Shown one piece after another: positions 1-8,792 of a stretch of DNA of 64,000 nucleotides. The position numbers and the translations under genes were made by a program. Positions within the stretch are counted from its first letter, which is position 1. Each line of letters opens with the position of its first letter. The stretch is from the NCBI RefSeq assembly GCF_001984175.1, contig NZ_MTQP01000057.1, positions 62,001 through 126,000 on the forward strand, in the 5' to 3' direction. The notes beneath the pieces are model-generated. The model did no database searches. It saw nothing but the letters and a program-made list of their open reading frames with translations, and was not told the origin of the DNA. Origin of the DNA: Saccharothrix sp. ALI-22-I. GTDB lineage: Bacteria; Actinomycetota; Actinomycetes; Mycobacteriales; Pseudonocardiaceae.

Positions 1-1148
1 CCCATCCCGCGGTCCCGCTGGTGGTGTTCGGCCCGAACGTGTGGGACCCGAGGTGGAGCGCCGACCCGCCGTTGCTGCACGACGCGGCGCCGCTGCCCGT
101 CGCCGACCGCGCCGCCCTGTGGCGGACCCGGCTGGACGGCAGCCTCGCGCCCGGCGTCGACCCGGCCGCCGCCACCGCCCACTTCGTGCTGGGCCCCGGC
201 CAGATCACCCGCGCGGCACGAGCCGCGTCGGTGTCCGCGCTGGTGGACGGCGGCGTCGTGACCACGGAACACCTGCGTGCGGGCGCACGCAGCCAGAACG
301 CGGCCGGCCTGCAACGCCTGGCCCGCCGCATCGAACCCGCCGTCGACTGGGACGACCTGGTGCTGCCGAACCCGGTGGTCGGCTTGCTGCACGAGCTGGC
401 CGCCCGCGCCCGGCACCGCGACCAGGTGATCGACGAGTGGCGGATGCGGCCGGGCGGCGGCCGGGGGCGCGGCGTCACCGGGTTGTTCGCGGGCGACTCC
501 GGCACCGGCAAGACGATGTCCGCCGAGGTCATCGCCGCGTCGCTGGGCCTGGACCTGTACACGGTGAACCTGGCGACCGTGGTGGACAAGTACGTCGGCG
601 AGACCGAGAAGAACCTGGAGCGGATCTTCACCGAGGCGTCCGGCGTGAACGGCGTGCTGCTGTTCGACGAGGCCGACGCGATCTTCGGCAAGCGGTCCGA
701 GGTGCGCGACGCGCACGACCGGTACGCCAACATCGAGAGCGCGTACCTGTTGCAGCGCATGGAGACCTTCGACGGCATCGCGGTGCTGGCCACGAACCTG
801 CGCGCGAACCTGGACGAGGCGTTCACCCGCAGGTTGGACGTGGTGGTCGACTTCCCGATGCCGGACGAGCCGCTGCGCCGCCTGCTGTGGGACCGGTGCC
901 TGGGCGTGACGGCGCCGCGCACCGAGGTGGACCTGGACTTCCTCGCGGGGGCGTTCGAGCTGGCGGGCGGGCACATCCGGTCGGCCGCGGTGACCGCCGC
1001 GTACCTGGCGGCCGAGTCCGGCGGGCCGGTGGGGATGGCGGAGGTGGTCGGCGCGGTGGCGCGCGAGTACCGGAAGTTGGGGCGGCTGGTGGGGGAGCGG
1101 GAGTTCGGGCGCTACCTCGGTCTGGCGGCGGCGGAAGTGGCCCGGTGA
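1..1148 (+). CDS. AAA+ ATPase of contractile injection system (Afp15-like), 5' truncated
   Basis: The reading frame is open from base 3 with no stop, so the gene starts left of the window; the GTG at 21 is internal. Visible product is at least 375 residues. A Walker A motif GDSGTGKT lies near residue 157 and a Walker B LLFDEADAIF near 215, followed by a sensor/arginine-finger segment FTRRLD. In contractile injection loci this AAA+ protein (Afp15/Pvc15 type) is needed for assembly or cargo loading in the cytoplasm. The downstream sheath, tube and baseplate genes support this role. The N-terminal part looks like the family's helical domain. Family assignment is confident; the exact role is inferred. 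Confidence 0.9.
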   Translation, partial: HPAVPLVVFGPNVWDPRWSADPPLLHDAAPLPVADRAALWRTRLDGSLAPGVDPAAATAHFVLGPGQITRAARAASVSALVDGGVVTTEHLRAGARSQNAAGLQRLARRIEPAVDWDDLVLPNPVVGLLHELAARARHRDQVIDEWRMRPGGGRGRGVTGLFAGDSGTGKTMSAEVIAASLGLDLYTVNLATVVDKYVGETEKNLERIFTEASGVNGVLLFDEADAIFGKRSEVRDAHDRYANIESAYLLQRMETFDGIAVLATNLRANLDEAFTRRLDVVVDFPMPDEPLRRLLWDRCLGVTAPRTEVDLDFLAGAFELAGGHIRSAAVTAAYLAAESGGPVGMAEVVGAVAREYRKLGRLVGEREFGRYLGLAAAEVAR

Positions 1149-1162
1149 GCGTCGTTGTCGTG

Positions 1163-1180
1163 GCTGCCCTTTCGGGCAGC
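1163..1180 (+). terminator. GCTGCCC/GGGCAGC hairpin after ATPase gene
   Basis: Perfect 7-bp stem GCTGCCC with loop TTTC, 15 bp past the ATPase stop. There is no U-tract. The same stem returns at 22318-22335, and a one-mismatch version at 6024-6041, so it may be a genome-wide terminator or attenuator hairpin. Function inferred from position. Confidence 0.5.
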
Positions 1181-1262
1181 GACCGCCGCCCTCATGGTCC
1201 TGGTTCGGCGGTGGGCGAGGTTGGAGGATGGACGCAGACTCCGCCAGTTCTAGGGGGCGACC

Positions 1263-1985
1263 ATGCGTGGGCACGAGCACGATCACGACGGTGACGTCGG
1301 TTTCCGGCCGAAAGGCGATCGCGCCGAGCGCGAGGACCACGACCTGATGGGACGCGCGGCGGCGGCCGGGCGCCCGGACGTCCTGGGTGCTGCCGGGATG
1401 CTCGACCTGCAACGCGCGGTCGGCAACGCGGGCGCGAGCACGTTGGTCGAGGACCAGGCCGCGGAGTCGCCCGTGCACGACGTGGTGCGCTCCGGCGGTT
1501 CGCCGCTGGACACCGGCGTGCGCGAGGACATGGAGACCCGCTTCGGGCAGGACTTCGGCGACGTGCGCGTGCACACCGACGGCGCGGCGCACGAGTCGGC
1601 GAAGTCGGTCAACGCGCAGGCCTACACCGTCGGCTCGAACATCGTGTTCCAGCGCGACAAGTACGACCCGTCGTCCGACTCCGGCAGGCACATGCTGGCG
1701 CACGAGCTGACCCACGTCGTGCAGCAGCGCAACGGCCCCGTGGAAGGCACGGACACCGGCGGCGGCGTCAAGGTCAGCGACCCGTCCGACCGCTTCGAGC
1801 GTGAGGCCAGCACCAACGCCGACCACATCATGTCCACGCCTGCGGCCCCGGCCGTCCAGCGCGTCACCGACCCCGTGGTCCAACGCGAAGAAGCCCCGCC
1901 CGCCGAAGAGGGCGAGGAGGAGAAGATGGCGCAGACCTACGTCGAGCCGTCCGTGCAGCGGGAAGAGGACGAAGAGACGGAGTAG
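1263..1985 (+). CDS. DUF4157 (HELTH) protein, putative CIS cargo
   Basis: 240 residues. The start ATG follows AGGGGGCGACC. Residues 49-57 read LQRAVGNAG, the short motif often seen at the N-terminus of CIS-associated proteins. Residues about 77-155 form a DUF4157 domain with GSNIVF and a zinc-protease-like HELTH at 147-151. The acidic tail carries three VQR motifs (AVQRV, VVQRE, SVQRE) that resemble the VQR repeats of the 895-residue protein at 8793. DUF4157 proteins are typical of eCIS loci and are thought to be cargo or cargo-processing proteins. No separate toxin domain follows the HELTH domain. It is convergent with the immunity-like gene. Domain call is firm; cargo status is inferred. 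Confidence 0.85.
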   Translation: MRGHEHDHDGDVGFRPKGDRAEREDHDLMGRAAAAGRPDVLGAAGMLDLQRAVGNAGASTLVEDQAAESPVHDVVRSGGSPLDTGVREDMETRFGQDFGDVRVHTDGAAHESAKSVNAQAYTVGSNIVFQRDKYDPSSDSGRHMLAHELTHVVQQRNGPVEGTDTGGGVKVSDPSDRFEREASTNADHIMSTPAAPAVQRVTDPVVQREEAPPAEEGEEEKMAQTYVEPSVQREEDEETE

Positions 1986-1999
1986 CCGCGCCGGGGTGG

Positions 2000-2692
2000 C
2001 TACTCGACGACCCCGGCCTTGCGCAGTGCCTTGATCCCCTCCACGAATGCCGACGCACGTCGATGGCGCAGCGGCGTCACCAGTACCGCGTGTTCGTGCC
2101 TCTGAGTGATCATCGTTTCGAGCACCGTCGGCCACCAGGTGTCCGCCAGGTCGAGGTCGCGCCAACGAGCCTCGTCGGCCACCACGTCCAGCCTGGCGAT
2201 CGCCTGCGTCTCCGGGTCGTGCCGGACCAACTCGCCGGGTACGCCGTACACCTCCAGGTTCTGGGCCTCGACGCGGCGGATGTCCAGCGCCCACTCCACC
2301 TCGCCGTAGAACGACCGGCCGGCCGCGTCGAAGGCTGCCGCGTCCGCGTCGGGGAACGTCGGTGGATCGGCGCGCGGCGACAGCACGATGTTGTCCACCG
2401 CGCCGGCCAACGTCACCCGGTCGAACAGAGCGCCCCAGGTGAACAGCGGCGACGCGCCCGACTTCAGGCCGTCGACCTCGACCTCCCGGAGCACGGGGTT
2501 CATCACGAAGCACCCGGTCGCGACGCACCGCCGCAGCCTCACCCGGCGCAGCGTGCTCCGGGTTTCCGGCGTCCGGGCCATCGACAGCGAACTGCCGCGG
2601 AAGGTGCAGCGGACGAACTCCGCGTCCTCGATCGTCACACCGGAGTCGCGGTCGTGCAGATCGGTGAAGGTCTCCTTGGTGACCGTCTTCAT
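2000..2692 (-). CDS. putative immunity protein for the CIS-associated toxin
   Basis: 230 residues, starting MKTVTKET. Its ATG overlaps the toxin stop codon in an ATGA junction (2689-2692), so the two are translationally coupled. Residues about 15-80 alternate hydrophobic and polar residues (IEDAEFVRCTF, LRRVRLRRCVATG) like a pentapeptide-repeat or right-handed beta-helix fold. There is no signal peptide or membrane segment. Position directly downstream of a polymorphic toxin, on the same strand and against the CIS operon, is the classic immunity layout. I do not recognise a named immunity family, so function rests on context. It could instead be a toxin partner or chaperone. Confidence 0.6.
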   Translation of the reverse strand: MKTVTKETFTDLHDRDSGVTIEDAEFVRCTFRGSSLSMARTPETRSTLRRVRLRRCVATGCFVMNPVLREVEVDGLKSGASPLFTWGALFDRVTLAGAVDNIVLSPRADPPTFPDADAAAFDAAGRSFYGEVEWALDIRRVEAQNLEVYGVPGELVRHDPETQAIARLDVVADEARWRDLDLADTWWPTVLETMITQRHEHAVLVTPLRHRRASAFVEGIKALRKAGVVE

Positions 2693-5600
2693 TTCTTCTC
2701 CGGCGGTGCTTTGTAGGAAATCAGGATGTCGACCTTCTTGTCCCACCACCACCGGCCTTCGTGCTTCTTGATGGTGGCCTCGTTGTCCGTGGTCACGTCG
2801 TATTTTGCGCCCTCGATCACGTCCTTGCCGACCCAGTCGGGCGTGCCCGACGTGCCGATGTGCGAAAGGTACTGGCTGAGCTTGGGCGAGGCCGCGATGC
2901 GCGCCGCCATCACCCGCTCCATCGCCTTGCCGAAGTTGGCCCGCCAGAGGAACGGCTTGGTCTTCAGGATGTCCTTCTCCGGCGCGGACAGCACGGCGTC
3001 GACGTCGACGGGGTTGGCCACCAGCCCGTCGCGCACCGTGCCGGCGAGTGCCTGGAGGTCGACCCGGACCTCCTCGGCGAGCTTCTTCTGATCGGGTTTG
3101 AGCGCGTCGGCGGTGATGTCCTTCGCCTTGTACTTCGCCGAGTACGCCACCACGAGCGCTTTGAGCGCGCGGAACGCGTCGGTGAATCCGGGGTACTCCA
3201 GCAACGACTGGGCCTTGCCGTCCTTGGCGGCCTTGGCGACGACCCGCTCGACGCCTTCCGCGCTGTCGGCGATCTCGTTGAGCGCGGCGACCTGGCCCGG
3301 CTGGGGTGTGATGTTCTTCTCCGCGAAGGCCTTGGCGGCGTTCCTCGCCTTGGTGGACACCTTGCCGCGCCTGCTGGCCATCTCCACGACACCGCCGCCG
3401 TCGGGTGTCGGTGTCGCGGTGAGGGTGTGGCCCTCGCCGGCCATGGTGAGGGTGTCCTGCTCGGGCCTGAGCAGTTTGACGATCTTGTCCTTGACGTTCT
3501 TGCCGACCTTGAGCAGCTTCTTGCCCGCCTTGACCACCGTGCCGACGACGGTGTCCACGACTCGGCCGACCGGGGCTTGGATCTTCTCCAGGATGGACTT
3601 GATCTTCTCCGAGATGCCGCCCAGGCCGAGCAGGCTGGCCAGGAAGCCCAGGACCATCGGCAGGGCCTTGGCCAGGGTGTTCTCGATCAGGCCGGCCACC
3701 GCGCCGACGCCGCCGCGGGCGATCGACTCGATCGAGTCGAGCACCGAGTCGACGAACTCCTTGATCTGCGCGGCCTTGTCGACGAAGAACATGACCACGT
3801 CGTAGATCGCCTTGCACGCCTTGATGAACGCCGCCGCCGGGTTGAGCATCGAGATGATCCAGGTGATGCCGGCCTTGACGATCTTCTCGATGACGAACTC
3901 CTTGATCTGGCCCATGACCAGCTCTTTGAGGTCGCCGAGCTTCTCCACCACCCACTTCCACAGCCCCGGCAGGCCCTCGGACACCAGGATCTTCACCACG
4001 TCCAGCGTCTGCTCCAGCTTGGCCATCACCGGCTCGGGGATGAACCGGGTGATCCGCGCCCGCACGCTCGCCCACGTCAGGCCGAGGATGGACATCACCA
4101 TCCGGAGGATGCCCTTGACGTCGAACGTCTCCGGGATCTCGATGCCGGCACTCGCCAGGTTGCCCAGCAGCCACGCCTTGAGGCCCTGCTTGAGGTGCTC
4201 GGCGATGCGCGAGCCGAAGTTCATCACGCCGGTCTTCACCGCGTTGACCAGGTTGCCGAGGAACCCGATCGGGTCCTTGATGATCAGCTCGACCGCGTTC
4301 GCCGCCCGCGCCAGCACGCCGAGCAGCATGTCCTTCAGCTTGGAGATCGTCTCGATGGCGCCGCCGACGGCCTCCTTCGCCTTGTCCCACCAGCCCTTGT
4401 TCTCCTCCTGGAGCTTCTTGATCTCCTCGTCGACGGCGTTGCGCGCCTCGACGTACTTCTGCGCCAGGTCGTCCACCAGGGACTGCTGCTTGTCGTCGAC
4501 CGACTTCTCCAGGTCGTCGAACTGCCCCTCGAAGTCCTTCGCCGCCTCGGCGGCCAGCTTGCGCAACGCGGGCGACTGGGACTCGACCTTCGCCTTCACC
4601 CGGTCGCGGCCCTCGGCGATCAGCCGCTTGGCCTCGGCCAGGCGCGCGCCGATGTGGTCGGCGACCTCGCCGATCACCACCTGCATCTGCGTCTCGTAGA
4701 CCTTCTTCGCCTGCACGAACAGGTCGTTGGCCTCGGCGGGCAGACCGGCGAACAGGTCGTACGCCCACGCGGCGGCACCGCTGATCCCGCTGTACCGCTC
4801 GTCCTTGTACTTGCGCATCCGCGCCTGGTGGTCGGCGGTGAACGCGGCCTTCGCCCTGGCCTCACCGGCCTCGAACCGCTTGGCCACCTCGTCGTCCAGG
4901 CCGTCGAGCACGCCCTCGACCTTGGTCTTCGTCTCGTCGAAGATCGCCTTGATCTCGCCGGTGATCCGAATCCGGTCCTGCTCGTCCTTCGACTTGGTCG
5001 CGTTCTTCGCCGCGCCGGCCTTCTGCGCCTGGGCGCCCTTCGCGCCGGTCAAGCCCGCCACGGCCGCCTGCCCGGTGGCCTGCGCGTCGCCGGTGGCGGC
5101 GGCGAGGGTCTGCGCCTCCGAGGCGCGCACGGCCGCCGGCGCGGTGTCGCTGTGCTGCTCGCCCTGCTTCTTCGCGGCCAGGGCGTCGGTGAACTCCGGC
5201 TCGTTCGACTGGGCCAGCTGCTCCTCGGTGACGCCCGCCGACGCCATCTTGTCGTTCGTCTCGTGCTTGTCCGCGCTCAGATCGGTCTGCGCGGCGGGCG
5301 CCTTGTCCGGCACGGCCTTGCGCGCGTCCGGCGGCGCGATGGCCGGCGGAGGCGGGGCGTCCGGCAGCGGCGTGACCGGCTTCTCCACGGTCCGGCTCGG
5401 GTCCGGCGCCTCCTTGGTGCGCTCGGAGACGTCCTTGGCCGACTGCTCCTTGCCTGCGGTGACCTGGCCCATCACATCGGACTTGATCTGGTCGGCCTTG
5501 CCGGACGTGGCGAACTTGTCGGCCTCGTCGAGGTTCTTCGGCGCCTGCTTGGCGATCGCCGCGTTGACCGCCGCGACGAACGCGGCCTTGTCGAACCCGC

Positions 5601-5952
5601 CCGGCTTCGCCCCGGCCATCTTGTCCGCCTGCGCGGCCTTGGCCTGGGCCTCCTTGTCGTCGGCGGGCGCGACGGCGGCGTCCTGCGCCTTCTTCACCTC
5701 CGCCGACGCGGGCGGGTGCGCCTTGGCGGTCTTCGACTTGGCCGCGATGTCCTTGGTGAGCTCGCGGAACTTCGGGTCCTGAGCCGGTGCGAGCCCGGCC
5801 GGTGCGGGCACGCGTTGCGCGACCAGTCCCGCGACCGCCGCGTTGCCCGCCTGCGCCTGCAACGCCAGCAGCGGCGGCACGGGAGGCCGGCGCGCGCGGG
5901 CGGCCGGCCGCTTCGCGCGCGGAACCGGGGCCTCGTCCCGCGACTGCGCCAT
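2689..5952 (-). CDS. CIS-associated polymorphic toxin, C-terminal PD-(D/E)XK-like nuclease candidate
   Basis: 1087 residues from the start MAQSRDEAPV. The open frame continues upstream to 6123, but that part reads like untranslated DNA and would enter the sheath leader. Residues 31-40 carry LQAQAGNAAV, matching the N-terminal motif of the DUF4157 protein. Then follow an Ala/Lys/Pro-rich disordered stretch, coiled coil to about 515, and an amphipathic module at about 520-790 (FLGNLVNAV, LLGNLASAGIEIPE, ILGLTWASVRAR, LNPAAAFIKA, GFLASLLGLGGI). I recognise that module from eCIS-associated toxins. The last 150 residues form a variable domain with AMERVMAAR, then GTPDWVG and KYDVTT. That pattern resembles restriction-endonuclease-fold toxins. 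The delivery module is confident; nuclease activity is a hypothesis. Confidence 0.8.
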   Translation of the reverse strand: MAQSRDEAPVPRAKRPAARARRPPVPPLLALQAQAGNAAVAGLVAQRVPAPAGLAPAQDPKFRELTKDIAAKSKTAKAHPPASAEVKKAQDAAVAPADDKEAQAKAAQADKMAGAKPGGFDKAAFVAAVNAAIAKQAPKNLDEADKFATSGKADQIKSDVMGQVTAGKEQSAKDVSERTKEAPDPSRTVEKPVTPLPDAPPPPAIAPPDARKAVPDKAPAAQTDLSADKHETNDKMASAGVTEEQLAQSNEPEFTDALAAKKQGEQHSDTAPAAVRASEAQTLAAATGDAQATGQAAVAGLTGAKGAQAQKAGAAKNATKSKDEQDRIRITGEIKAIFDETKTKVEGVLDGLDDEVAKRFEAGEARAKAAFTADHQARMRKYKDERYSGISGAAAWAYDLFAGLPAEANDLFVQAKKVYETQMQVVIGEVADHIGARLAEAKRLIAEGRDRVKAKVESQSPALRKLAAEAAKDFEGQFDDLEKSVDDKQQSLVDDLAQKYVEARNAVDEEIKKLQEENKGWWDKAKEAVGGAIETISKLKDMLLGVLARAANAVELIIKDPIGFLGNLVNAVKTGVMNFGSRIAEHLKQGLKAWLLGNLASAGIEIPETFDVKGILRMVMSILGLTWASVRARITRFIPEPVMAKLEQTLDVVKILVSEGLPGLWKWVVEKLGDLKELVMGQIKEFVIEKIVKAGITWIISMLNPAAAFIKACKAIYDVVMFFVDKAAQIKEFVDSVLDSIESIARGGVGAVAGLIENTLAKALPMVLGFLASLLGLGGISEKIKSILEKIQAPVGRVVDTVVGTVVKAGKKLLKVGKNVKDKIVKLLRPEQDTLTMAGEGHTLTATPTPDGGGVVEMASRRGKVSTKARNAAKAFAEKNITPQPGQVAALNEIADSAEGVERVVAKAAKDGKAQSLLEYPGFTDAFRALKALVVAYSAKYKAKDITADALKPDQKKLAEEVRVDLQALAGTVRDGLVANPVDVDAVLSAPEKDILKTKPFLWRANFGKAMERVMAARIAASPKLSQYLSHIGTSGTPDWVGKDVIEGAKYDVTTDNEATIKKHEGRWWWDKKVDILISYKAPPEKK

Positions 5953-6158
5953 CCGCCCACTGTCCGGTGCGGCCGACCGTGCGGCAATGACCGGAAGGGC
6001 AGTCAACCGCGCCCGATCGGGAAGCTGCACCTTTGGGCAGCCAACGGCGTACCCCGGCACAGCCTCGCGGGCGTTTCGCACGTTGTCGAAGCGCAGCAGC
6101 ATCGACGGCACAACCGAGCACAACAGTCAGCACAGCCGCACGACTTGGGAGGCAACCG
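5953..6158. promoter_or_regulatory. divergent control region between toxin and CIS structural operon
   Basis: 206 bp separate the divergent toxin (minus) and sheath (plus) starts, so promoters for both should lie here. I see no convincing -35/-10 pair. A hairpin at 6024-6041 (GCTGC-A-CC, loop TTT, G-GCAGC pairing) is a variant of the hairpins at 1163 and 22318. The sheath Shine-Dalgarno GGGAGG is at 6147-6152. Confidence 0.5.
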
Positions 6159-7685
6159 ATGCCCACCTATCTCTCGCCGGGGGTGTACGTCGAGGAGGTG
6201 GAGGCTGGTGCGCGGCCCATCGAGGGCGTGGGCACCGCCGTCGCCGCCTTCGTCGGCTTCGCGGCCCGAGGACCGTTCAACACGCCGACGCTGGTGTCCA
6301 ACTGGGCGCAGTACACGCAGGTCTTCGGGGACTTCGTGGCCGACTGCTACCTGGCCCAGTCGGTGTACGGGTACTTCCTCAACGGCGGCACGAACTGCTA
6401 CGTCGTGCGCATCGGCGGCGAGCGGGCCAAGACCAACGGCCAACTCCCGGCGGGCGCCGGCGCGCACGCCGCGCTGGGCGGCTACAAGATCACCGCACGT
6501 GAGCTGGGCGCGGCCGAGATCACCGTGGAGGTCGCCGACGCGACCGGGGAGAACCCGCCGGACGACCGGTTCACGTTGCTGGTCAAGCAGAACGGCAAGG
6601 TGGTCGAGACGCACAACGTGACCACCAAGCGCACCAAGGAGAACGTCGTCACGGTCGTGCAGGAGAAGTCCAGCCTGATCACGATCGAGGAGACGACGAA
6701 CGCGGGCGTGGCCAAGCTGGAGAAGGGCAGCGTCACGCTGAAGGAGGCCGTCGACCCGTCGCCGGTGCCGCGCAAGATCGCGGCCGACGACTACGTCGGC
6801 GACGTCTCCGACCGCACCGGGTTCGGCGGCCTGGAGGCGGTCGAGGAGATCACCATGGTCTCGGTGCCCGACCTGATGAGCAGCTACCAGCGCGGCGCGA
6901 TCTCGCTGGAGTCGGTCAAGGCCGTGCAGCTGGCGATGATCGCCCACTGCGAGCTGATGGGCAATCGGATCGCCGTGCTCGACCCGCCACCCGACCTGAA
7001 CCCGCAGCAGGTCAAGGACTGGCGGATGAACGGCGCGGGCTACGACTCGAAGTACGCCGCGCTCTACTACCCGTGGATCAAGATCTTCGACCCGGCGAGC
7101 AACGACCACACGTTCATCCCGCCCAGCGGTCACATGGCCGGGGTGTGGGCGCGCACCGACGCCACGCGCGGCGTGCACAAGGCGCCCGCGAACGAGGTCG
7201 TGCGCGGCGCGGTCGCGCTGGAGACCCAGCTGACCAAGGCCGAGCAGGAACTGCTCAACCCGATCGGCGTCAACTGCGTCCGGTCGTTCCCCGGTCGCGG
7301 CATCCGGGTGTGGGGCGCGCGCACGCTGTCGTCCGACCCGGCGTGGCGGTACCTGAACGTGCGGCGGCTGTTCAACTACCTGGAGGAGTCGATCCTCAAC
7401 GGCACCCAGTGGGTCGTGTTCGAGCCGAACGACGACGCGCTGTGGGCCAGGATTCGGCGCACCATCAGCGCTTTCCTGGTCACGGAGTGGCGCAAGGGCG
7501 CGCTGTTCGGGCTCACGCCCGACGAGGCGTTCTACGTCAAGTGCGACCGGGAGACCAACGCGGCCGAGACCATCGACCTCGGCCAGGTCATCTGCGAGGT
7601 CGGCATCGCGCCGGTCAAGCCCGCCGAGTTCGTGGTGTTCCGGCTGGCGCAGATCTCCGGCGGCACCAGTCTCGTCAACGAGTAG
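6159..7685 (+). CDS. contractile sheath protein
   Basis: 508 residues. The start MPTYLSPGVYVEE is chosen for the GGGAGG at 6147-6152 and because PxYxxPGVYVEE is the canonical N-terminus of phage-tail and CIS sheath proteins. The open frame upstream to 6033 is Arg-rich and non-conserved. The C-terminal third has typical sheath segments (RGIRVWGARTLSSDP, YLNVRRLFNYLEESI, FEPNDDALWARI, IAPVKPAEFVVFRLAQ). Residues about 110-230 are a variable surface insertion. The protein forms the contractile outer tube whose shortening drives the inner tube outward. It is the first structural gene of the operon; only one sheath gene is present, whereas Afp has three. Confidence 0.97.
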   Translation: MPTYLSPGVYVEEVEAGARPIEGVGTAVAAFVGFAARGPFNTPTLVSNWAQYTQVFGDFVADCYLAQSVYGYFLNGGTNCYVVRIGGERAKTNGQLPAGAGAHAALGGYKITARELGAAEITVEVADATGENPPDDRFTLLVKQNGKVVETHNVTTKRTKENVVTVVQEKSSLITIEETTNAGVAKLEKGSVTLKEAVDPSPVPRKIAADDYVGDVSDRTGFGGLEAVEEITMVSVPDLMSSYQRGAISLESVKAVQLAMIAHCELMGNRIAVLDPPPDLNPQQVKDWRMNGAGYDSKYAALYYPWIKIFDPASNDHTFIPPSGHMAGVWARTDATRGVHKAPANEVVRGAVALETQLTKAEQELLNPIGVNCVRSFPGRGIRVWGARTLSSDPAWRYLNVRRLFNYLEESILNGTQWVVFEPNDDALWARIRRTISAFLVTEWRKGALFGLTPDEAFYVKCDRETNAAETIDLGQVICEVGIAPVKPAEFVVFRLAQISGGTSLVNE

Positions 7686-7736
7686 TCCGTCATCAGCGTC
7701 AGCGTCGTCAGCGAGTCCTAGTTAAGGCGGTTGGTC

Positions 7737-8180
7737 ATGGCTCTTCCCGACCTCGACACCTCGGTCGGCCACTCGTTCGGCCTCGAAGTCGACGGCGTCG
7801 CGATCAAGCAGATCTCCGAGGTCTCCGGGCTGAAGATGGAGCAGGACGTCATCGAGCTCAAGCAGAACACCCCGGACGGCAAGTACGTGATCAAGAAGCT
7901 GCCCGGCAGGCCGAAGGCGGGCGAGGTCACCCTCACCCGCGGCCTGACCGGCGACAACAGCTTCGAGAAGTGGGTCAAGGACGCGCACTTCGGCAAGATG
8001 GCCACCGCGCGCAAGGGCGGCGCGATCATCGTCTACGACTACGAGGGCCAGCCGATCAAGCGGTACAAGCTGACCAACGCGTGGCCGAAGTCGCTGGAGA
8101 TCGGGTCTTTGAAGGCCGGTGACACCAGCGTGCTCACCGAGAAGCTGGTCGTCACCTACGAGATGATGGAAATCGAGTGA
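7737..8180 (+). CDS. inner tube protein (gp19/Afp1-like)
   Basis: 147 residues, start MALPDLDTSVGHSFGLE. AAGGCGG at 7724-7730 gives good spacing to this ATG; a TTG at 7731 would abut it. The segments SFGLEVDGV, IKQISEVSGL, VTLTRGLTGDNSFEKWV and ITNAWP-like LTNAWPKSLE are hallmarks of the T4 gp19/Hcp-like tube family. It forms the stacked hexameric rings of the inner tube. The gene lies 51 bp after the sheath gene, the usual sheath-tube order. A paralog is at 11486. Confidence 0.96.
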   Translation: MALPDLDTSVGHSFGLEVDGVAIKQISEVSGLKMEQDVIELKQNTPDGKYVIKKLPGRPKAGEVTLTRGLTGDNSFEKWVKDAHFGKMATARKGGAIIVYDYEGQPIKRYKLTNAWPKSLEIGSLKAGDTSVLTEKLVVTYEMMEIE

Positions 8181-8184
8181 CGCC

Positions 8185-8631
8185 ATGCGCAGGGTGATGA
8201 CGACGATCGCCCCCGACGTCCCGGTCGCGTCCGCTCCTCCGGCCTCCACGCCGGTCGAGCAGATGCGCACCGAGTTCGCCTTCGAGCTGCCACGCGGGTA
8301 CGTCGACGACAGCGGTGTGGTGCACCGCTCCGGCGTGATGCGCCTGGCCACCGCGCGGGACGAACTGGTGCCGTTGCGGGACGACCGGGTGCGGGAGAAC
8401 GCGGCGTACCTGACCGTGGTGCTGCTGGCCAGGGTGATCGTGCGGATCGGGTCGGTGACCGACGTGCACGCGGGCGTCGTGGAGAACCTGTTCGCGTCGG
8501 ACCTGGCTTTCCTCCAGGACATGTACCGGCGGATCAACAGCGAGGGGCACACCCGCGCGGCGGTGGCCTGTCCCGAGTGCGGGCACGGGTTCAGCGTGGA
8601 CGTCGCGGGTGGGCGCCTGGGGGAATCGTGA
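8185..8631 (+). CDS. tail/baseplate assembly protein, probable T4 gp28-like hub chaperone family
   Basis: 148 residues, four bases after the tube stop. Residues about 28-110 (FAFELPRGYVD, VMRLATARDELVPL, YLTVVLLARVIVRIG, LFASDLAFLQDMYRRIN) match the small protein normally found after the tube gene in CIS loci, often named T4-type baseplate hub assembly chaperone. A CPECGHGF zinc-knuckle-like half motif lies near the C-terminus. A second ATG at 8197 (MTTIAPDV) is an alternative start. The stop overlaps the next start (GTGA). The family name is from memory; placement in the CIS assembly pathway is secure. Confidence 0.75.
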   Translation: MRRVMTTIAPDVPVASAPPASTPVEQMRTEFAFELPRGYVDDSGVVHRSGVMRLATARDELVPLRDDRVRENAAYLTVVLLARVIVRIGSVTDVHAGVVENLFASDLAFLQDMYRRINSEGHTRAAVACPECGHGFSVDVAGGRLGES

Positions 8632-8786
8632 CGTACGCGGCCGACCGGCTGCACGAGGAGGTCGCGTACGTGGCGTACCACTTCCACTGGTCGTGGGACT
8701 CCATCCTCGACCTGGAGCACCCGGACCGGCTGCGGTACGTGGCCGAGATCGCCCGGATCAACACGCGGATCAGCCAGGGACGGTGA
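8628..8786 (+). CDS. DUF6760 small CIS protein
   Basis: 52 residues. The GTG start at 8628 overlaps the previous stop and has GGGGGAA just upstream. The sequence DRLHEEVAYVAYHFHWSWD and DRLRYVAEIARIN is a compact conserved motif of DUF6760, found between tube and spike genes in CIS and phage tail loci. It is probably a minor assembly or baseplate factor; its biochemical role is unknown. A longer in-frame start at 8577 would overlap the preceding gene deeply and is rejected. Confidence 0.85.
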   Translation: MTYAADRLHEEVAYVAYHFHWSWDSILDLEHPDRLRYVAEIARINTRISQGR

Positions 8787-8792
8787 GGGGCG

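Noticed and set aside
2000-4768. 922-residue minus frame joining the immunity gene to an upstream Arg-rich part
   Set aside because: Only the last 230 codons are coding; the rest overlaps the toxin gene in another frame.
2761-6621. 1286-residue plus-strand open frame across the toxin gene
   Set aside because: It is the antisense shadow of the toxin gene, Arg/Leu/Asp/His-rich, without any domain, and it runs into the sheath gene.
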